A stretch of 38,928 bases of DNA from Paratrimastix pyriformis (GCA_027972325.1 JAPMOS010000258.1:1-38928), one strand, 5' to 3'; shown: positions 1 through 9,806, numbered from the stretch's first letter. Numbers and translations: made by a program. The notes: a model not told the origin generated them from the sequence alone.

Positions 1-50
1 GGTGCTGATTCACCTGGTGCTGCATAAGATGAACGTTTTCGTTGTGGCAT
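1..50 (-). CDS. Start of an unknown Polinton gene, running off the left edge
   Basis: A minus-strand ATG at 48-50 opens a frame that stays open to the window edge. About sixteen residues are visible and they begin MPQRKRSSYAAPG. The basic, small-residue start would suit a nucleic-acid-binding or core-like virion protein, but too little is present to assign it. It lies on the same strand as the penton and capsid genes next to it, which fits a shared late gene block. It could be a chance open stretch. Confidence 0.35.
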   Translation of the reverse strand, partial: MPQRKRSSYAAPGESA

Positions 51-384
51 TCGTTACTAATATAATTGATGGAGAAAAATACTTCGATTATTTTTCCTGC
101 TTATATTATTTTCAACAATGAAAGTCAAAACTACTACAGATGATTCACCTGAGGTGCCTTCAGACACCACTCGACACTAAGTTTCATATTACTGTCCTCT
201 TCGAAATAGCAAATTTAAGCCAAATCAATGTCGCATGGTTAAAAGCATAAATTAGTACCAATTAAACGGGTTCATAAAACTGCTACAGTCTTCAGATACA
301 GAATACGAGACTCCATCCTTAGGCGTGTTCTTCACAAAGACTTAGAAATGGTATTAAACTCGTGCTCCAAAAGCTCTCTTAATC
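51..384. other. AT-rich stretch without a recognisable gene
   Basis: About 330 bases between the partial gene at the left edge and the probable penton gene. I see no sustained open frame on either strand and no motif I can name. It may hold regulatory sequence or the worn remains of another Polinton gene. Confidence 0.4.
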
Positions 385-1071
385 TCAATCCACTCTAAAT
401 AACATGTTTACAGTCACTACATCAGTTGTAGGTTGTCCTGTTTCATCCAATATCGAATAGTCATAAGTTCTCGTTAACGTTGATGTTGGTGACAATTCGA
501 GTCCTTTGTTATCTATTCCAACGAAAACTGGAATTGCGGCTTCACTCGTCACATTATTAATGATTTGATCAGTGTATAAGCCCAGTTACTAAAAATACCT
601 ACTTCTGGTGACTGAATTGGTGACAAGATGAGTGCCTATAAGAGTTAGGTAATTTGGATTTTTGTTCATCCACTGGTTCAAAATGAGTGTTTTCTGAGTT
701 GAGTCAAGGTTTATTGAGAGGAACATGATGCGTTTCATACAAATCATGCATAAAAAGTTTCATCTGTCACAAAAAATTTGAGACGATGAGACATATCATT
801 GACATGTGCCTTCATCACATGAAGATGTTGACATACTCAATCTGACACTATATTCTGATAGGTTTTGTGCGTAGTTGAGGGCTCCAATGTTGATATTTGC
901 CTCGTTTTCACTTAATTGTGATGCAACCTTAACTTTACTGAATCGTGAGGTTGACTTAGAAATTTTCAACATTTTGCCTATACAAAACGGTAACTCGTGA
1001 CAGAGCGTAGATCGACGTTCACAGCCACGGCTTTTTCGAATCAGCATCATATGAATAAGATAGCTCGACAT
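385..1071 (-). pseudogene. Probable Polinton minor capsid (penton) protein, fossil
   Basis: This minus-strand region sits directly downstream of the major capsid gene, where Polintons usually keep the minor (penton) protein, and its span of about 230 codons is suitable. The readable pieces are rich in alternating polar and hydrophobic residues (for example AIPVFVGIDNKGLELSPTS and a final VTVNMLFRVD), the texture of a beta-rich jelly-roll protein. No catalytic motif is expected. The gene is clearly broken at several places. Assignment rests on position and composition rather than on a decisive motif, so it could be another virion protein. Confidence 0.42.
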
Positions 1072-1372
1072 TTACTAAGAAATCTGACAGTTACTTAACG
1101 TGCACGAGGCTGCACAAGTTTTGACGCGTTCAATTTTCAATACAAACTGAACTTCATCCTTTTATCCAAATCGTTGTCCTGACACTAAATGTAAGTGTCT
1201 GGGCTTATTTTAAACATGGAAAACAGTGATTTTTCATGCTCAGATGTGGTACTGTCAAAGTACTTCGAGTCATGTCAAAAGTGATATCTCATGTCAAGGT
1301 GAAAACCTGAAGGTGTGACTTTTCTTCTTCCTACATGTTTCTTACATAACTAACGAGTTCTAACGGGTTGAA

Positions 1373-2583
1373 TCACTTAGTTTTGTGTTCTACAGTCAAA
1401 GTGCCTTGTTTTGTGTTATATCGATACCATGCTCGTCCGTAAGCCAATACATTCAAAGTACAGTTGTGAGGCAATCCTGCTGTGAAAGTCACGACTAATT
1501 TAGGGTTAGAATACTCTTTTAGCACAATGGTACCATACACATTACCGTATGATTCAATATCGTCATCTTTGCTTGGTAGTCCTGAAAAGCGTAGAGTGTA
1601 GATGTTCTTGTCAAATGCCTTCCGGAAATACATCATCTGTTGGAATTCTTGCGATTTAGCACTAATGGCTGTATCTGGATAGTTCTTGTTGTCAACAGAA
1701 AGGTGATATTCCGAGATATAGGCTGTTCCGGTGAATGGTGCTCCTGTCGTGTCATCAGACAGATACATTGACAGATACTCAACTTCATCAAATGGTAGGT
1801 CACATGTTATTGATGTGGCACCTTGTGAATTAGATACTTGGTTGAATCAACGAATTCATTCTGTACTGTAACCATTCCTGCTTCATCCATACTGCTTCGT
1901 AGAATTGCCTTCTTCTCATCTTCATGCATTGTCATGTAGTTAGCTACGAGTTCAACATCGAGAAAAGTGTTGGTTAATGTAGCTCCAACTGTGGAAGATG
2001 ATGCTATTTCTGATATAGGGGCAATTTCTACTTCAAAATATGGATTTGCTTGTAAGATGTCGAGCCGTAGAGGGTTAAAGTCAATGAATGGATTTGGTAT
2101 GTAAATCAGTCCTTCCTGTTGTTGCGATGGATCAATGTCTGTGCCGGTTGCTCCAATACGTGCGTTCTGCATCATCAGTGATTTGCGTTCCTGCATGGCA
2201 CGCTGGTAATATTGATATATACCTGCACTGTCCAACTTGTATATTTCACGTCCTTGGTGCTTAAACTTAAGGGATTTGATGAGCTTCATCATGTATCCAC
2301 CTACGTAAGTCACCGTGCCGGCTGATGCTGTAGTAGCTCCGAGTCTGATGTGTAGGTGTATGTCATTACCTGAGAGTAGTCCGCTGTATTTATTAATGTC
2401 AAACTGTGCGACACTTCCAAATGATATTTGCCGGTTAGGCTTGATTACTACCGGGTCCGTTACAATCTTAGGCTTGCGTATCTTAGTGGTTTTGTCATCC
2501 GTAAACTCATTGATTTTGATTGCATTCCTTTCGAGGTCTGAGTTCTGTGTAGTGTGTGATTTTAGAATAATAGCCGTTGCCAT
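1373..2583 (-). pseudogene. MCP: Polinton major capsid protein, double jelly-roll type, fossil
   Basis: The region would encode the main shell protein of the Polinton particle. The N-terminal part begins MATAIILKSHTTQNS and contains strings usual in Polinton-type capsid proteins, such as RQISFGSVAQFDINKYSGLL and the GYMMKLIKSLKFKHQGREIY block, followed by polar loops and beta-like segments (FEVEIAPISEIAS, TFLDVELVANYMTMHEDE). The C-terminal part (AYISEYHLSVDN, YGTIVLKEYSNPKLVVTF) is again beta-rich, fitting the second jelly roll. The combined span is somewhat short for a double jelly-roll capsid protein. The gene carries at least one break. It lies downstream of the packaging ATPase on the same strand, the expected order. 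Family assignment is from motif texture and context and was not confirmed by a search. Confidence 0.75.
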
Positions 2584-2640
2584 AGTGTGATAATTAATAT
2601 CATACTAAGATAAAAAATACTCAAATTATAAAAATCTTAC
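2584..2640 (-). promoter_or_regulatory. AT-rich spacer upstream of the capsid gene
   Basis: The 57-base gap between the ATPase stop and the capsid start is almost pure A/T on the minus strand, including AATTAATATCATAC and a run of A residues. It is the only space available for a capsid-gene promoter, because the ATPase gene follows without other spacing. This is inferred from position and composition only. Confidence 0.35.
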
Positions 2641-3630
2641 CTATTTGCTGCTCGACACTTGTTCTTCAACCATTTTTACCTTGGTTCTGTAGCCTTCTCT
2701 CATCTCCCAATAGGCATTGTAAAGGTTAAGGTAATTGTCATGTAACAAAGGCTTGATCACCAAAATGTTGTGGTCTGCTGTCACTTTCTCGAATAGTTCT
2801 AAGAAATCTGCCTTCTTCATACACGACATATAATCATGATAAATCATGTCTTTCACTGAGTCATTCTTGGTGTAATGGACAAAACAGTAATTGGTGTTCT
2901 GCCTTGTTCTTGGTGAAATACCTGTTGGAATTTGTGTTGTAAGAATGACTGAGATGTTGTATCTTCTGTGATTGCAAAACAGACTGCCTAAAATATTACT
3001 TTGGTGTAACTTGTTGTTGCCATCTAAGATATCGTCGAATATCAATAAGACTGACTTTTTACCTTTTGTCTTCTCTTGGAACTTGATGAGCTTCTCAATG
3101 AATAATGGTGTCTCATCATCGTCAAAGCCTCCAAAACATTGATCATCCGGAATGTTCCCTAACTCTTTCTGATATCTGTCTTTATTGTCTTGTGCGACAG
3201 TAAATAGGTAGATCTTGTCGATCTCACTTCGTATCTGCTTTATAATGGAGAGAACTGATGTCGTTTTACCACTCTCTTTCATACCATAATGTAGTGAAAT
3301 AAAAGGCTCTTTCTTGTTTTTGAACCTATCTACAATCTCTAATGAACTGAACTTAGGCATTTTGACATTACCTACCTTGACAATGCTTGCATCATCTTCT
3401 TTTACTTCAGGTGGAATAAAGACAACTTGTTTCTGCTCAATTTGCTCATCTTCTTCAACTTTCTGCTCTTCTACTTCCGCCTTCTTCAATTTCTTCTCTT
3501 TCTTATCTTTAGTTACCTTCTCTTTCTTCTCTTTCTTCTCTTTTGGAGGAGCACATTTATGCTTCTTAAGCCACTTCTCACTCTTATATTCTTTCCCACA
3601 CTCAGGACACTTATAAACTGTAATGTCCAT
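2641..3630 (-). CDS. Genome-packaging ATPase (FtsK/HerA, A32-like) with N-terminal zinc finger
   Basis: This 329-residue protein would pump the element's DNA into the preformed capsid. The P-loop GMKESGKTT is at residues 116-124. A Walker B strand, SVLLIFDD, is at 193-200. A TTQ polar motif follows at 231-233, as in A32-type packaging ATPases. The core covers roughly residues 85-310. At the N terminus C8, C11, H24 and C26 form a C2HC-type zinc finger (CPECGKEY...KHKC). It is followed by a very lysine/glutamate-rich tether at about 28-70. That finger-plus-tether extension is not part of the minimal ATPase and may bind DNA or a partner. The frame is open throughout. The gene is divergent from the small genes at 3729 and is followed on the same strand by the capsid gene. 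Confidence 0.9.
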   Translation of the reverse strand: MDITVYKCPECGKEYKSEKWLKKHKCAPPKEKKEKKEKVTKDKKEKKLKKAEVEEQKVEEDEQIEQKQVVFIPPEVKEDDASIVKVGNVKMPKFSSLEIVDRFKNKKEPFISLHYGMKESGKTTSVLSIIKQIRSEIDKIYLFTVAQDNKDRYQKELGNIPDDQCFGGFDDDETPLFIEKLIKFQEKTKGKKSVLLIFDDILDGNNKLHQSNILGSLFCNHRRYNISVILTTQIPTGISPRTRQNTNYCFVHYTKNDSVKDMIYHDYMSCMKKADFLELFEKVTADHNILVIKPLLHDNYLNLYNAYWEMREGYRTKVKMVEEQVSSSK

Positions 3631-3728
3631 ATCCTTATGGACATTCGAATGAATGGTTTCATTTTGAATTGTAACTATAATCTATATAGAAAAAATATTT
3701 TGTGTGTGAACTGTATTAGTTAACTAAT
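3631..3728. promoter_or_regulatory. Divergent AT-rich promoter region
   Basis: The 98 bases between the ATPase start (minus) and the acidic gene start (plus) hold TCTATATAGAAAA at about 3681 and an A/T block next to it. Similar TATAGA-like strings occur ahead of other starts in this Polinton, at about 5266, 8932, 26516 and 27788. A shared control region for the two divergent transcription units is a reasonable inference. Confidence 0.4.
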
Positions 3729-4349
3729 ATGTCTGACAGTGTATCTGAATCTGATGAGGATTTACAGTCTTTTGTCTCTTCATCGAGTGAAATATCTATA
3801 CCTTATGGAGATGATGAAAATAGTGAAGATTCTCAAAGTGTCAATGATGATGCCTCAGTTGAATCAAATACTGATACTGAGGAGTCTGATGATGACTCAA
3901 AAGATGAGTCTAAAGAAGAGCCTAAAGAAAAATCGTCGGATGAACTGATTGATAATATGGACTTCCTTCTTCGTAAAGACCAACTACACAATGAAATACC
4001 TGATGGTAAAATTGTGTTTAAGACAAAGGAACAAGTCGAAACTGAACAAAAACTCATGCAACAGGCTGTAGAAGAATTCGAACAACAACAGGAACAAGCA
4101 AAACAAGCACTCAAAGCACGTCCAAGAGCACCTCGTGCAATTCATTTCCCTAAGCCTCCAAAGAAACCTAAGAAGGCAAAGATTTCACTCAAACGTGAAA
4201 ACGACATCAATGAGCTGCTCGTACTGACTAATCAACTCGGTATGGACCAAGAAAAATACAATGTGGCATTCTTCGCCGCAATGTCTGATGATGAACTGAT
4301 GCAATTCAAAATTGACCTCTTTAAAGTTGTTGATGCAAAAAATGGATGA
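3729..4349 (+). CDS. Unknown protein with acidic N terminus (Polinton gene)
   Basis: I do not recognise this 206-residue protein. Its first 75 residues are dominated by serine, aspartate and glutamate (a low-complexity acidic arm). A glutamine/glutamate-rich, probably coiled-coil helix follows at about 100-128 (EEFEQQQEQAKQALKA). Next comes a basic proline/lysine hinge (RPRAPRAIHFPKPPKKPKKA) at about 129-150 and a compact helical tail with FFAAMSDDELMQFKIDLFK. An acidic arm with a coiled coil and a basic patch would suit a capsid scaffold or core-bridging role, but that is speculation. It is the first gene of a plus-strand run of small genes leading to the spike, and its end overlaps the next start by 8 bases. 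Confidence 0.7.
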   Translation: MSDSVSESDEDLQSFVSSSSEISIPYGDDENSEDSQSVNDDASVESNTDTEESDDDSKDESKEEPKEKSSDELIDNMDFLLRKDQLHNEIPDGKIVFKTKEQVETEQKLMQQAVEEFEQQQEQAKQALKARPRAPRAIHFPKPPKKPKKAKISLKRENDINELLVLTNQLGMDQEKYNVAFFAAMSDDELMQFKIDLFKVVDAKNG

Positions 4350-4728
4350 ATCCTTTCACAGTAGCAAACATGTAACTGAAATGCTGCTTAAGACTGCTGA
4401 TATAACTGAAAAGATAATGCCTAAATACCTTCATGGTTATCGTGACTCATTGGAATGTTCTCAAGAGGAGATTCAAAAATGCCTCGATGAAATGATTAAG
4501 AATGGTGATATGGAAGGCTTATTAAAGTCTAAGATGATGCAACCTAAGTATCAATTGATGATGATTCTCGGTGGAAACTTACTCGGACAAGTCAGTTCTA
4601 ATATGAAAGCCGCTAAGTCTGTTGTCGTTAAAGCAAAAGAAACCCTCGACACTGTCCAAAAAAACTCACCCGTGTCGCAAACTGTATTACCACGTTCGGC
4701 TACATCGGAATCGGATGTCTTCTTCTAA
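4342..4728 (+). CDS. Unknown helical protein (Polinton gene)
   Basis: I do not recognise this 128-residue protein. I place the start at the ATG at 4342 (MDESFHSSK), because it overlaps the previous stop in the compact ATGGATGA arrangement common in tightly packed viral genes. A longer frame opens at 4312 but would overlap its neighbour more. The protein is mostly helix-forming (MLLKTADITEKIMPKYL, KSKMMQPKYQLMMILGG), has a methionine-rich middle and ends in a Ser/Thr-rich tail. No membrane segment stands out, although the MMILGGNLLG stretch is mildly hydrophobic. It is co-oriented with the acidic gene and the membrane-like gene on either side. Confidence 0.6.
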   Translation: MDESFHSSKHVTEMLLKTADITEKIMPKYLHGYRDSLECSQEEIQKCLDEMIKNGDMEGLLKSKMMQPKYQLMMILGGNLLGQVSSNMKAAKSVVVKAKETLDTVQKNSPVSQTVLPRSATSESDVFF

Positions 4729-4740
4729 TCACAACTAAGT

Positions 4741-5208
4741 ATGTCTTCTTCTCCTAATTCTTATTTGTCCTTAATTTTTTTATCCATGAATAGTATTGAA
4801 TCATTCATGGCTTCTGACACTAAATCTGCAATCGACCTAAAAGACATCACCATCAAATCAATCAGTGGTGTCTCATTGTATTGGCTTATCACAAAAACTC
4901 TGTCACTGCGGAGTGATTATGCTGACTATCTAAATGTCGGGCTGGCTGGAGCTGGTGGACTTACAATTGTGGCTCCTATTCTACAAAATCTCCTCGATGG
5001 AAGAGACCTGATGGCTGGATTATCATTCGACTCAACCATGCTAAAGAATGCTCTCGTTGATGGTGGCATGTCAATGGCTGTGTATCTGGCTCTTCGTTTT
5101 GCATTCGGTTCAAAACTTGATGTGAGTCTGCTCAATCGTTATGTAGGTGTAATTTGCTCTGTAATTGGCGGTGACATGATTCGTCCTTACATCCTCTCTA
5201 AGCTATAA
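4741..5208 (+). CDS. Small hydrophobic, probably membrane-associated protein (Polinton gene)
   Basis: This frame encodes up to 155 residues. Internal methionines at about 4786 and 4807 offer shorter forms, and I cannot choose between them. Hydrophobic glycine-rich segments at about residues 66-88 (VGLAGAGGLTIVAPILQNLL), 107-122 (GGMSMAVYLALRFAFG) and 132-152 (YVGVICSVIGGDMIRPYIL) look like membrane or hairpin helices. No enzyme motif is visible. Small hydrophobic proteins are common in the late gene block of Polintons and their viral kin, but I cannot tie this one to a named family. It starts 12 bases after the previous gene, in a likely shared transcription unit leading toward the spike gene. 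Confidence 0.6.
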   Translation: MSSSPNSYLSLIFLSMNSIESFMASDTKSAIDLKDITIKSISGVSLYWLITKTLSLRSDYADYLNVGLAGAGGLTIVAPILQNLLDGRDLMAGLSFDSTMLKNALVDGGMSMAVYLALRFAFGSKLDVSLLNRYVGVICSVIGGDMIRPYILSKL

Positions 5209-5239
5209 ACTTATCGTCAATCAACACCTTAATCTTTTC

Positions 5240-8200
5240 ATGTTTTTTGTATTTTTCTATTGCGGTTATATAGATGGAACCACAAAGAAAGTCATCTTTA
5301 CTGATAGAATCTCTCTCGCTAACACTTTTGGTTACGATAGGGTAGCTGTCGAAACTCAGAATGAAAATCCTCTCGAACTTAGATGTGATGCTGTTCTAAA
5401 GAAGATGTGACTATTGATGGAGAAACTGTGTTAGGAAACAATCTTACAATCAATGGTGGAACTCATACAGTCAATGGTGAAACTACATTTAATGGACTCG
5501 TCAAATTCAATAGTGATGTCATTTTGCCTTCTGCTCCTATTCCTGACATGTCAATTGGACAACTGTCTAATGTGGATGTGTCAACTGGACTTGTCGATAA
5601 ACAAATACTGCTTTATGATGCTACTTCTCAATGCTGGAAGAATTCTGCTGCAAATGAATCAACCACTGCTAAATACAATACCATCACAGAAATGTCTGCC
5701 GGTAATGGCACTTCAGTTAATAATGTTCTTCTGGCTTCTGGAAAAATCACCGCAACTAATGCACAAATCACCTCTTTTACCACCGCTGGATTGGTTCATT
5801 GTGACGCCTCTGGAAATATGTCATCATCAACTTTGATCAATTCAGATATTACTGATGGCACAATTAATGATTCTAAACTTAACACTATTAGCACCGCTGG
5901 AAAAATAGCTAACTCTGCTACAACTGCTACTGATGCAAGTTCTGCCTCCACTATTGTTCTTAGAAATGCAAGTGGTGACACTAAAGTAAACAATCTCTCT
6001 GCAAACACTGTATTAGCAAACTCTGTCAAATCAGTGACTTCTGGAAACTTAGACATTCAATCAAATGGTAATGTAAACATTGATATTGATAATGACAATA
6101 ATGAAACGGGCAAAAACTTCACTGTAACGACAAACAATGGCGCCTCTACATTGTTCCAAGTGAATGATGCTGGAAAAATTATCATTCCTACAATGGCTTC
6201 TGCTAATATAGTTCATTCCACTGCAACTGGTGAATTGGCTGTATCTAAAATCATATCGACTGATATCGTTGATGGAGCTGTGACTGATGCAAAAATAGCC
6301 TCTTTATCTATTCCTAATGCGCCTTCAACAATTGTGCAACGTGATGCTAATAGCAAAATATACTGTGCTACTGTGGTAGCTGATAAAGTGGCTCCTACTG
6401 GTGCAACATTGAGTGTTCCTGCTGCTATCTCATGCAATTCTATCACTTCTGGTGCTGTTCTATGCACTGGAACTCTAAAGACTACAATAACAGATGCTCC
6501 AATCCTCGGAACTGACTCATCTGGATATGTTGTAACTGGTGCTTTTCCACTCGCTGTAACGGCTAATTCAATAACAACTACTGGTGGCAACTTAATCATA
6601 AACAATCCAATAGCTGTTGACAACATAATTCCTCTTAATACTTCTCTCAAAATAGGTAACTTCACAGTAAATTCCACTGACACCACATTCGAAAATGCTG
6701 ATAACACTACCTTCACTATTAAGTCAAAAGGCAACATAAAATACAATAGTGATTACAATGCTAATGACACTTCTCCAAATCATACATTCACTATTGGCGC
6801 AACTGACATGCTTTCTATATATTCCAATAAAGTTAAGACTGCATTTCCATTTGAATGTCCATTTATTGGCTCAAACACTGGCTCTCTCAAAATATCAATG
6901 TATCCTTATGGTAACACAAACTGGGGCATTTATCAAGCAAGCTCTGGTGCAAATGCTGACTTCTCTGGTACTGGTTCTGCATGCGCCGGCTTTGATATGA
7001 ACAATGCAATTCGATTCCGTGTCTATGACAGTTCTTCAACTGGAATAATCTTCGAAAACTCAAACAATGTATGCAACTTCTCTGCGAATGCTAACACTGG
7101 TACTTTCTGGACTCGTGGACTGCTGACGGCTGGTGGAAATTTGGCAAGCCCTAAAATCAGTTCACCTGCTTCTTCCGCAAATCTCGGACTTAAAATTGGA
7201 TTCAATGGAACTGTTGATAACGCCTGGGGCGCTTACATGTCTGCAACCACTTCATTTGACAATTCAACTGCATGCGTTGGAAATGATTTCTCTGGTCAAG
7301 CACTTCGACTTCGTGCATATAACAATGCTAACTGCGGTATGATATTCGAAAATAGTGACAATGTCATGAACCTCTCATGCAATGCAAACAGTGGTAATCT
7401 TTGGCTACGTGGCATGGCAACACTGAATGGTGGCTTAAAACTACCTAACAACACCTCCGGATATCTATATAGTGATGCAAATGGTAATATCACCGCAACT
7501 ACTGTAACTTCCACTTCTGCTCAGTCTCTCGCTGCTAATAGTGGCTCTTCCACTAATATCTCATCGAATAATAATCTTATTAACATTTCTGGTGATACTA
7601 CAAGTTCATACTTTAATGCAAATAACGCTAACTTTGGAGTTGTTTTTAATGTTGGAGGGGCTAATGTGATTAACTTTGGTAAGACTCGTGTGACTTCACC
7701 TGTCATATTAGCTACTGCTCAATCAACTGGTGATTCTCTGCAAATGTACATCGATACTACTGGAAAAATACATGTTCCTACATCCTCAATTCGATACAAG
7801 GAAAACGTAATGGATATGGCTGATACGTCATATTTATATAAGTTACGTCCCGTCAATTTCAATTACAAGGCTGATGAGAAAAAGGTCAAATGCTATGGTC
7901 TAATAGCTGAAGAATGTGTTGATGTATGTCCTGATTTAGTATATTACAAGGATGGCGCTGTTGAAGGTATTCGACAAGATCGTTTGCCTTTCATGATGCT
8001 CAATGAGATGAACAAACTAAAGGCACATTGTGATTCATTAACTGGTGAAAACATGTCACTAAAAGCACAAATAGAAACATTGAAAACTGCTGTAGCGGAA
8101 ATCAGACAGATGATTTCTGTTACGTTCGAAACTACTCAACCTTCATCAATTGATAATGGTAAAATGGCATTCTATCTCGCTGATGACTCAACACTGAAGG

Positions 8201-8244
8201 CTACATGGAAGATAAACAATGTACGACAAGCTACCAACATTTAA
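5240..8244 (+). pseudogene. Long spike/fibre protein with C-terminal S74 self-cleaving chaperone domain
   Basis: This is the largest gene of the block, about 1000 codons, nearly all in one open stretch with about one break. It looks like a trimeric receptor-binding spike. The N-terminal half is Ser/Thr/Asn/Gly-rich, with fibre-like strings such as GETVLGNNLTINGGTHTVNG and DGAVTDAKI. Two related modules of roughly 90 residues follow (about 6870-7150 and 7175-7440), sharing a W-G-x-Y start and GIIFENSNNV/GMIFENSDNV. The C terminus (from about 7780) is an S74 intramolecular chaperone: SSIRYKENV supplies the Ser and Lys of the self-cleavage site, with a YGLIAEEC block, the LPFMMLNEMNKL helix and a coiled coil. 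S74 domains fold phage and algal-virus spikes as trimers and then cut themselves off. The gene is the last of the plus-strand run and is convergent with the gene at 8241-8914. Confidence 0.8.
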
Positions 8245-8914
8245 GCAAAAAGAGACTTTGAATTGTCTGCTTTCTTCTTCCCTTCTTTCACTATAAGTAG
8301 CTGTTTGCATGAGGCTGAGATTCCATAATGCTGCTTATCATCAACCCATACTTTAAGTTGGACTATCATTTTAACTGTGCTCCCTGGATTGACGGCTTTC
8401 CGTAAATCCTCGTTTGTTTGTATTGTTGTGTCCTGTTTTACCTCACCATCTTCATCTTTTCGGAAGACACTCGGATACAGTGTATCTGCATATCCAACTG
8501 CTACTTTATAGTAGCTCGGAAACTTGTCATTATCACTCGTCTTGGCAAATGATTTGTATTGAAATTCATCTGGTTTGCCTTCTTCAAAGTACCATTCACA
8601 ATGCTTTCCACATTGTTTTGACAGTACTTCTCGAGCTTGTCTATCATCTTCTTAAAGTCATCGCCTACATTCTCAACTGGTAACCTGATGGTTTTAGTGT
8701 TCTCGTAAAAGTTCACTCCATAAGGTCCTAAGTCGATTTGTGGCGTCTGAACTAAGAGGTTACTACCATTATGTTCAATGTGACACATCTTCATTGTCTT
8801 CTCTTGCTTCCTGGACGATTCAGATAAGGCTTCAATTGACAGCTTCTTAACTGTGAAATCGTTCGGAATGATCACAACTGGCATATCAGACTCAACAGAT
8901 TGCTTGCTTGACAT
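8241..8914 (-). pseudogene. Unknown subterminal Polinton gene, fossil
   Basis: This minus-strand gene begins just inside the TIR and runs toward the spike gene. The two stop codons overlap by three bases, so the convergent pair is packed without spacer. The N-terminal part begins MSSKQSVESDMPVVII and has alternating charged and hydrophobic residues. The far part has beta-like strings such as VKMIVQLKVWV and YGISASCKQLL. That late hydrophobic-tryptophan strand followed by a short YGIS turn recalls single-stranded-DNA-binding proteins of large DNA viruses, but the likeness is faint. It carries about one break. Its start lies a few bases beyond the TIR edge, so the TIR probably provides its promoter. 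Confidence 0.55.
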
Positions 8915-8925
8915 TAGTGGTTATT

Positions 8926-9806
8926 ATATACTAACTATAGATAATAATTTTTCTTAAAATACCTTTACTGATTCAGTGATTATAATGAGTGCGCATTCTG
9001 ATGAGATATTCCTCATTATATCGTCAGTAGCTCATTGAATTTTCATCTTAACAACCTCAGAGCTCAAATGATGAAACGCTGTTTTTATCTCTTTGAAATA
9101 GAAGGTAAATCTGATTGATTTCTCTTTCAATTCATGTCAAAGCTGAGTAAATTTTCGCTTTAAAGGGCTCGGTGCTGAAATCAAATTTCATATTGTTTTA
9201 TCATTTTGTCATACTTTTCCATTTTCTTAGAATCAATTATTTGAGCTGATTCAATCAAAAGAATGCATTATTTACTTAAGATTGATGCATTATTTAATGA
9301 TCACTTTGAAAAGCACTTTTGTCACAATTTTATTTTGAATGAAGAGATAAGCTGTTTCTGATTGAATTCTCTTTCGTTTGATGCTTAAGATGATTGAATT
9401 GTTTGATTTGACAAAAATGGCAAAATAATTTCTGGGACAAAAATGGAAAAAATTGAAAATGCATGGAGAATTCGCTTTTGCCTCTAATTTCGTTTGTAGC
9501 TCGAATGAATTGATGCTTAAATCATTCCAAGCTGATTAAAATAAAATGCTCGTTTTACTTAAAAAACATTGAGAAAAAAGATTTTGCTCTGAAGAATTCG
9601 ATTTTTGCCTCAAATAACGTTTGTAGCTCGAGAAAATTAATGCTTAAATCATTCAAAGCTGATAAAATAAAATGCTCCTTTTCGATAAAAATAATGAGAA
9701 AAAGATTTTGTTCTGAAGAAATCGATTTTTGCCTCAAATAACAACGCAAGCTCAAAAAAATGTGTGTGAAAATCGCTTGTCTCAGAACTCTCCTTTTATA
9801 ACTACT
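8926..9806. repeat. Polinton terminal inverted repeat, left copy
   Basis: These 881 bases are the inverted counterpart of 25649-26532. The outer end (TCCTTTTATAACTACT) and the inner end (TATATACTAACTATAG) both match the reverse complement of the other copy, and most of the interior matches base for base by eye. The exception is a clearly diverged patch near 8965-9040. The inner edge contains CTATAGTTAGTATATA (minus strand) immediately ahead of the subterminal gene. Outside 9806 the sequence switches abruptly to GC-rich DIRS DNA beginning GAAGGAGACACAC. Confidence 0.9.
9463..9780. repeat. Tandem ~125-base subrepeats in the left TIR
   Basis: About two and a half copies of a roughly 125-base unit lie in the outer third of the TIR. 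Each unit contains GAATTCG or GAAATCG, TTTTTGCCTCAAATAAC, TGTAGCTCGA, TGATGCTTAAATCATT-like and ATAAAATGCTC strings. Units start near 9463, 9590 and 9715, the last being partial. The same arrangement appears inverted in the other TIR. Such subterminal repeats could be integrase or terminal-protein binding sites; that is inference. Confidence 0.75.

Larger units (their letters stand above)
1..9806. mobile_element. Polinton/Maverick fossil, virion-gene end (continues left of window)
   Basis: This AT-rich block carries a Polinton morphogenesis set (probable penton, major capsid protein, packaging ATPase, spike) and ends in a TIR whose outer edge reads ...ATAACTACT. Read inward this is AGTAGTTAT, which fits the 5'-AG termini described for Polintons. 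Polymerase and integrase are not on this side and would lie off the left edge. The body is a fossil: several genes look open, while the penton, capsid, spike and subterminal genes carry breaks, at least five in all. The DNA immediately outside its right end belongs to the recombinase gene of a DIRS element, so the Polinton inserted into that element. Confidence 0.85.

Noticed and set aside
3314-3723. Plus-strand Phe/Leu/Ser-rich frames that look like membrane proteins
   Set aside because: They are antisense to the lysine/glutamate-rich tether of the packaging ATPase.
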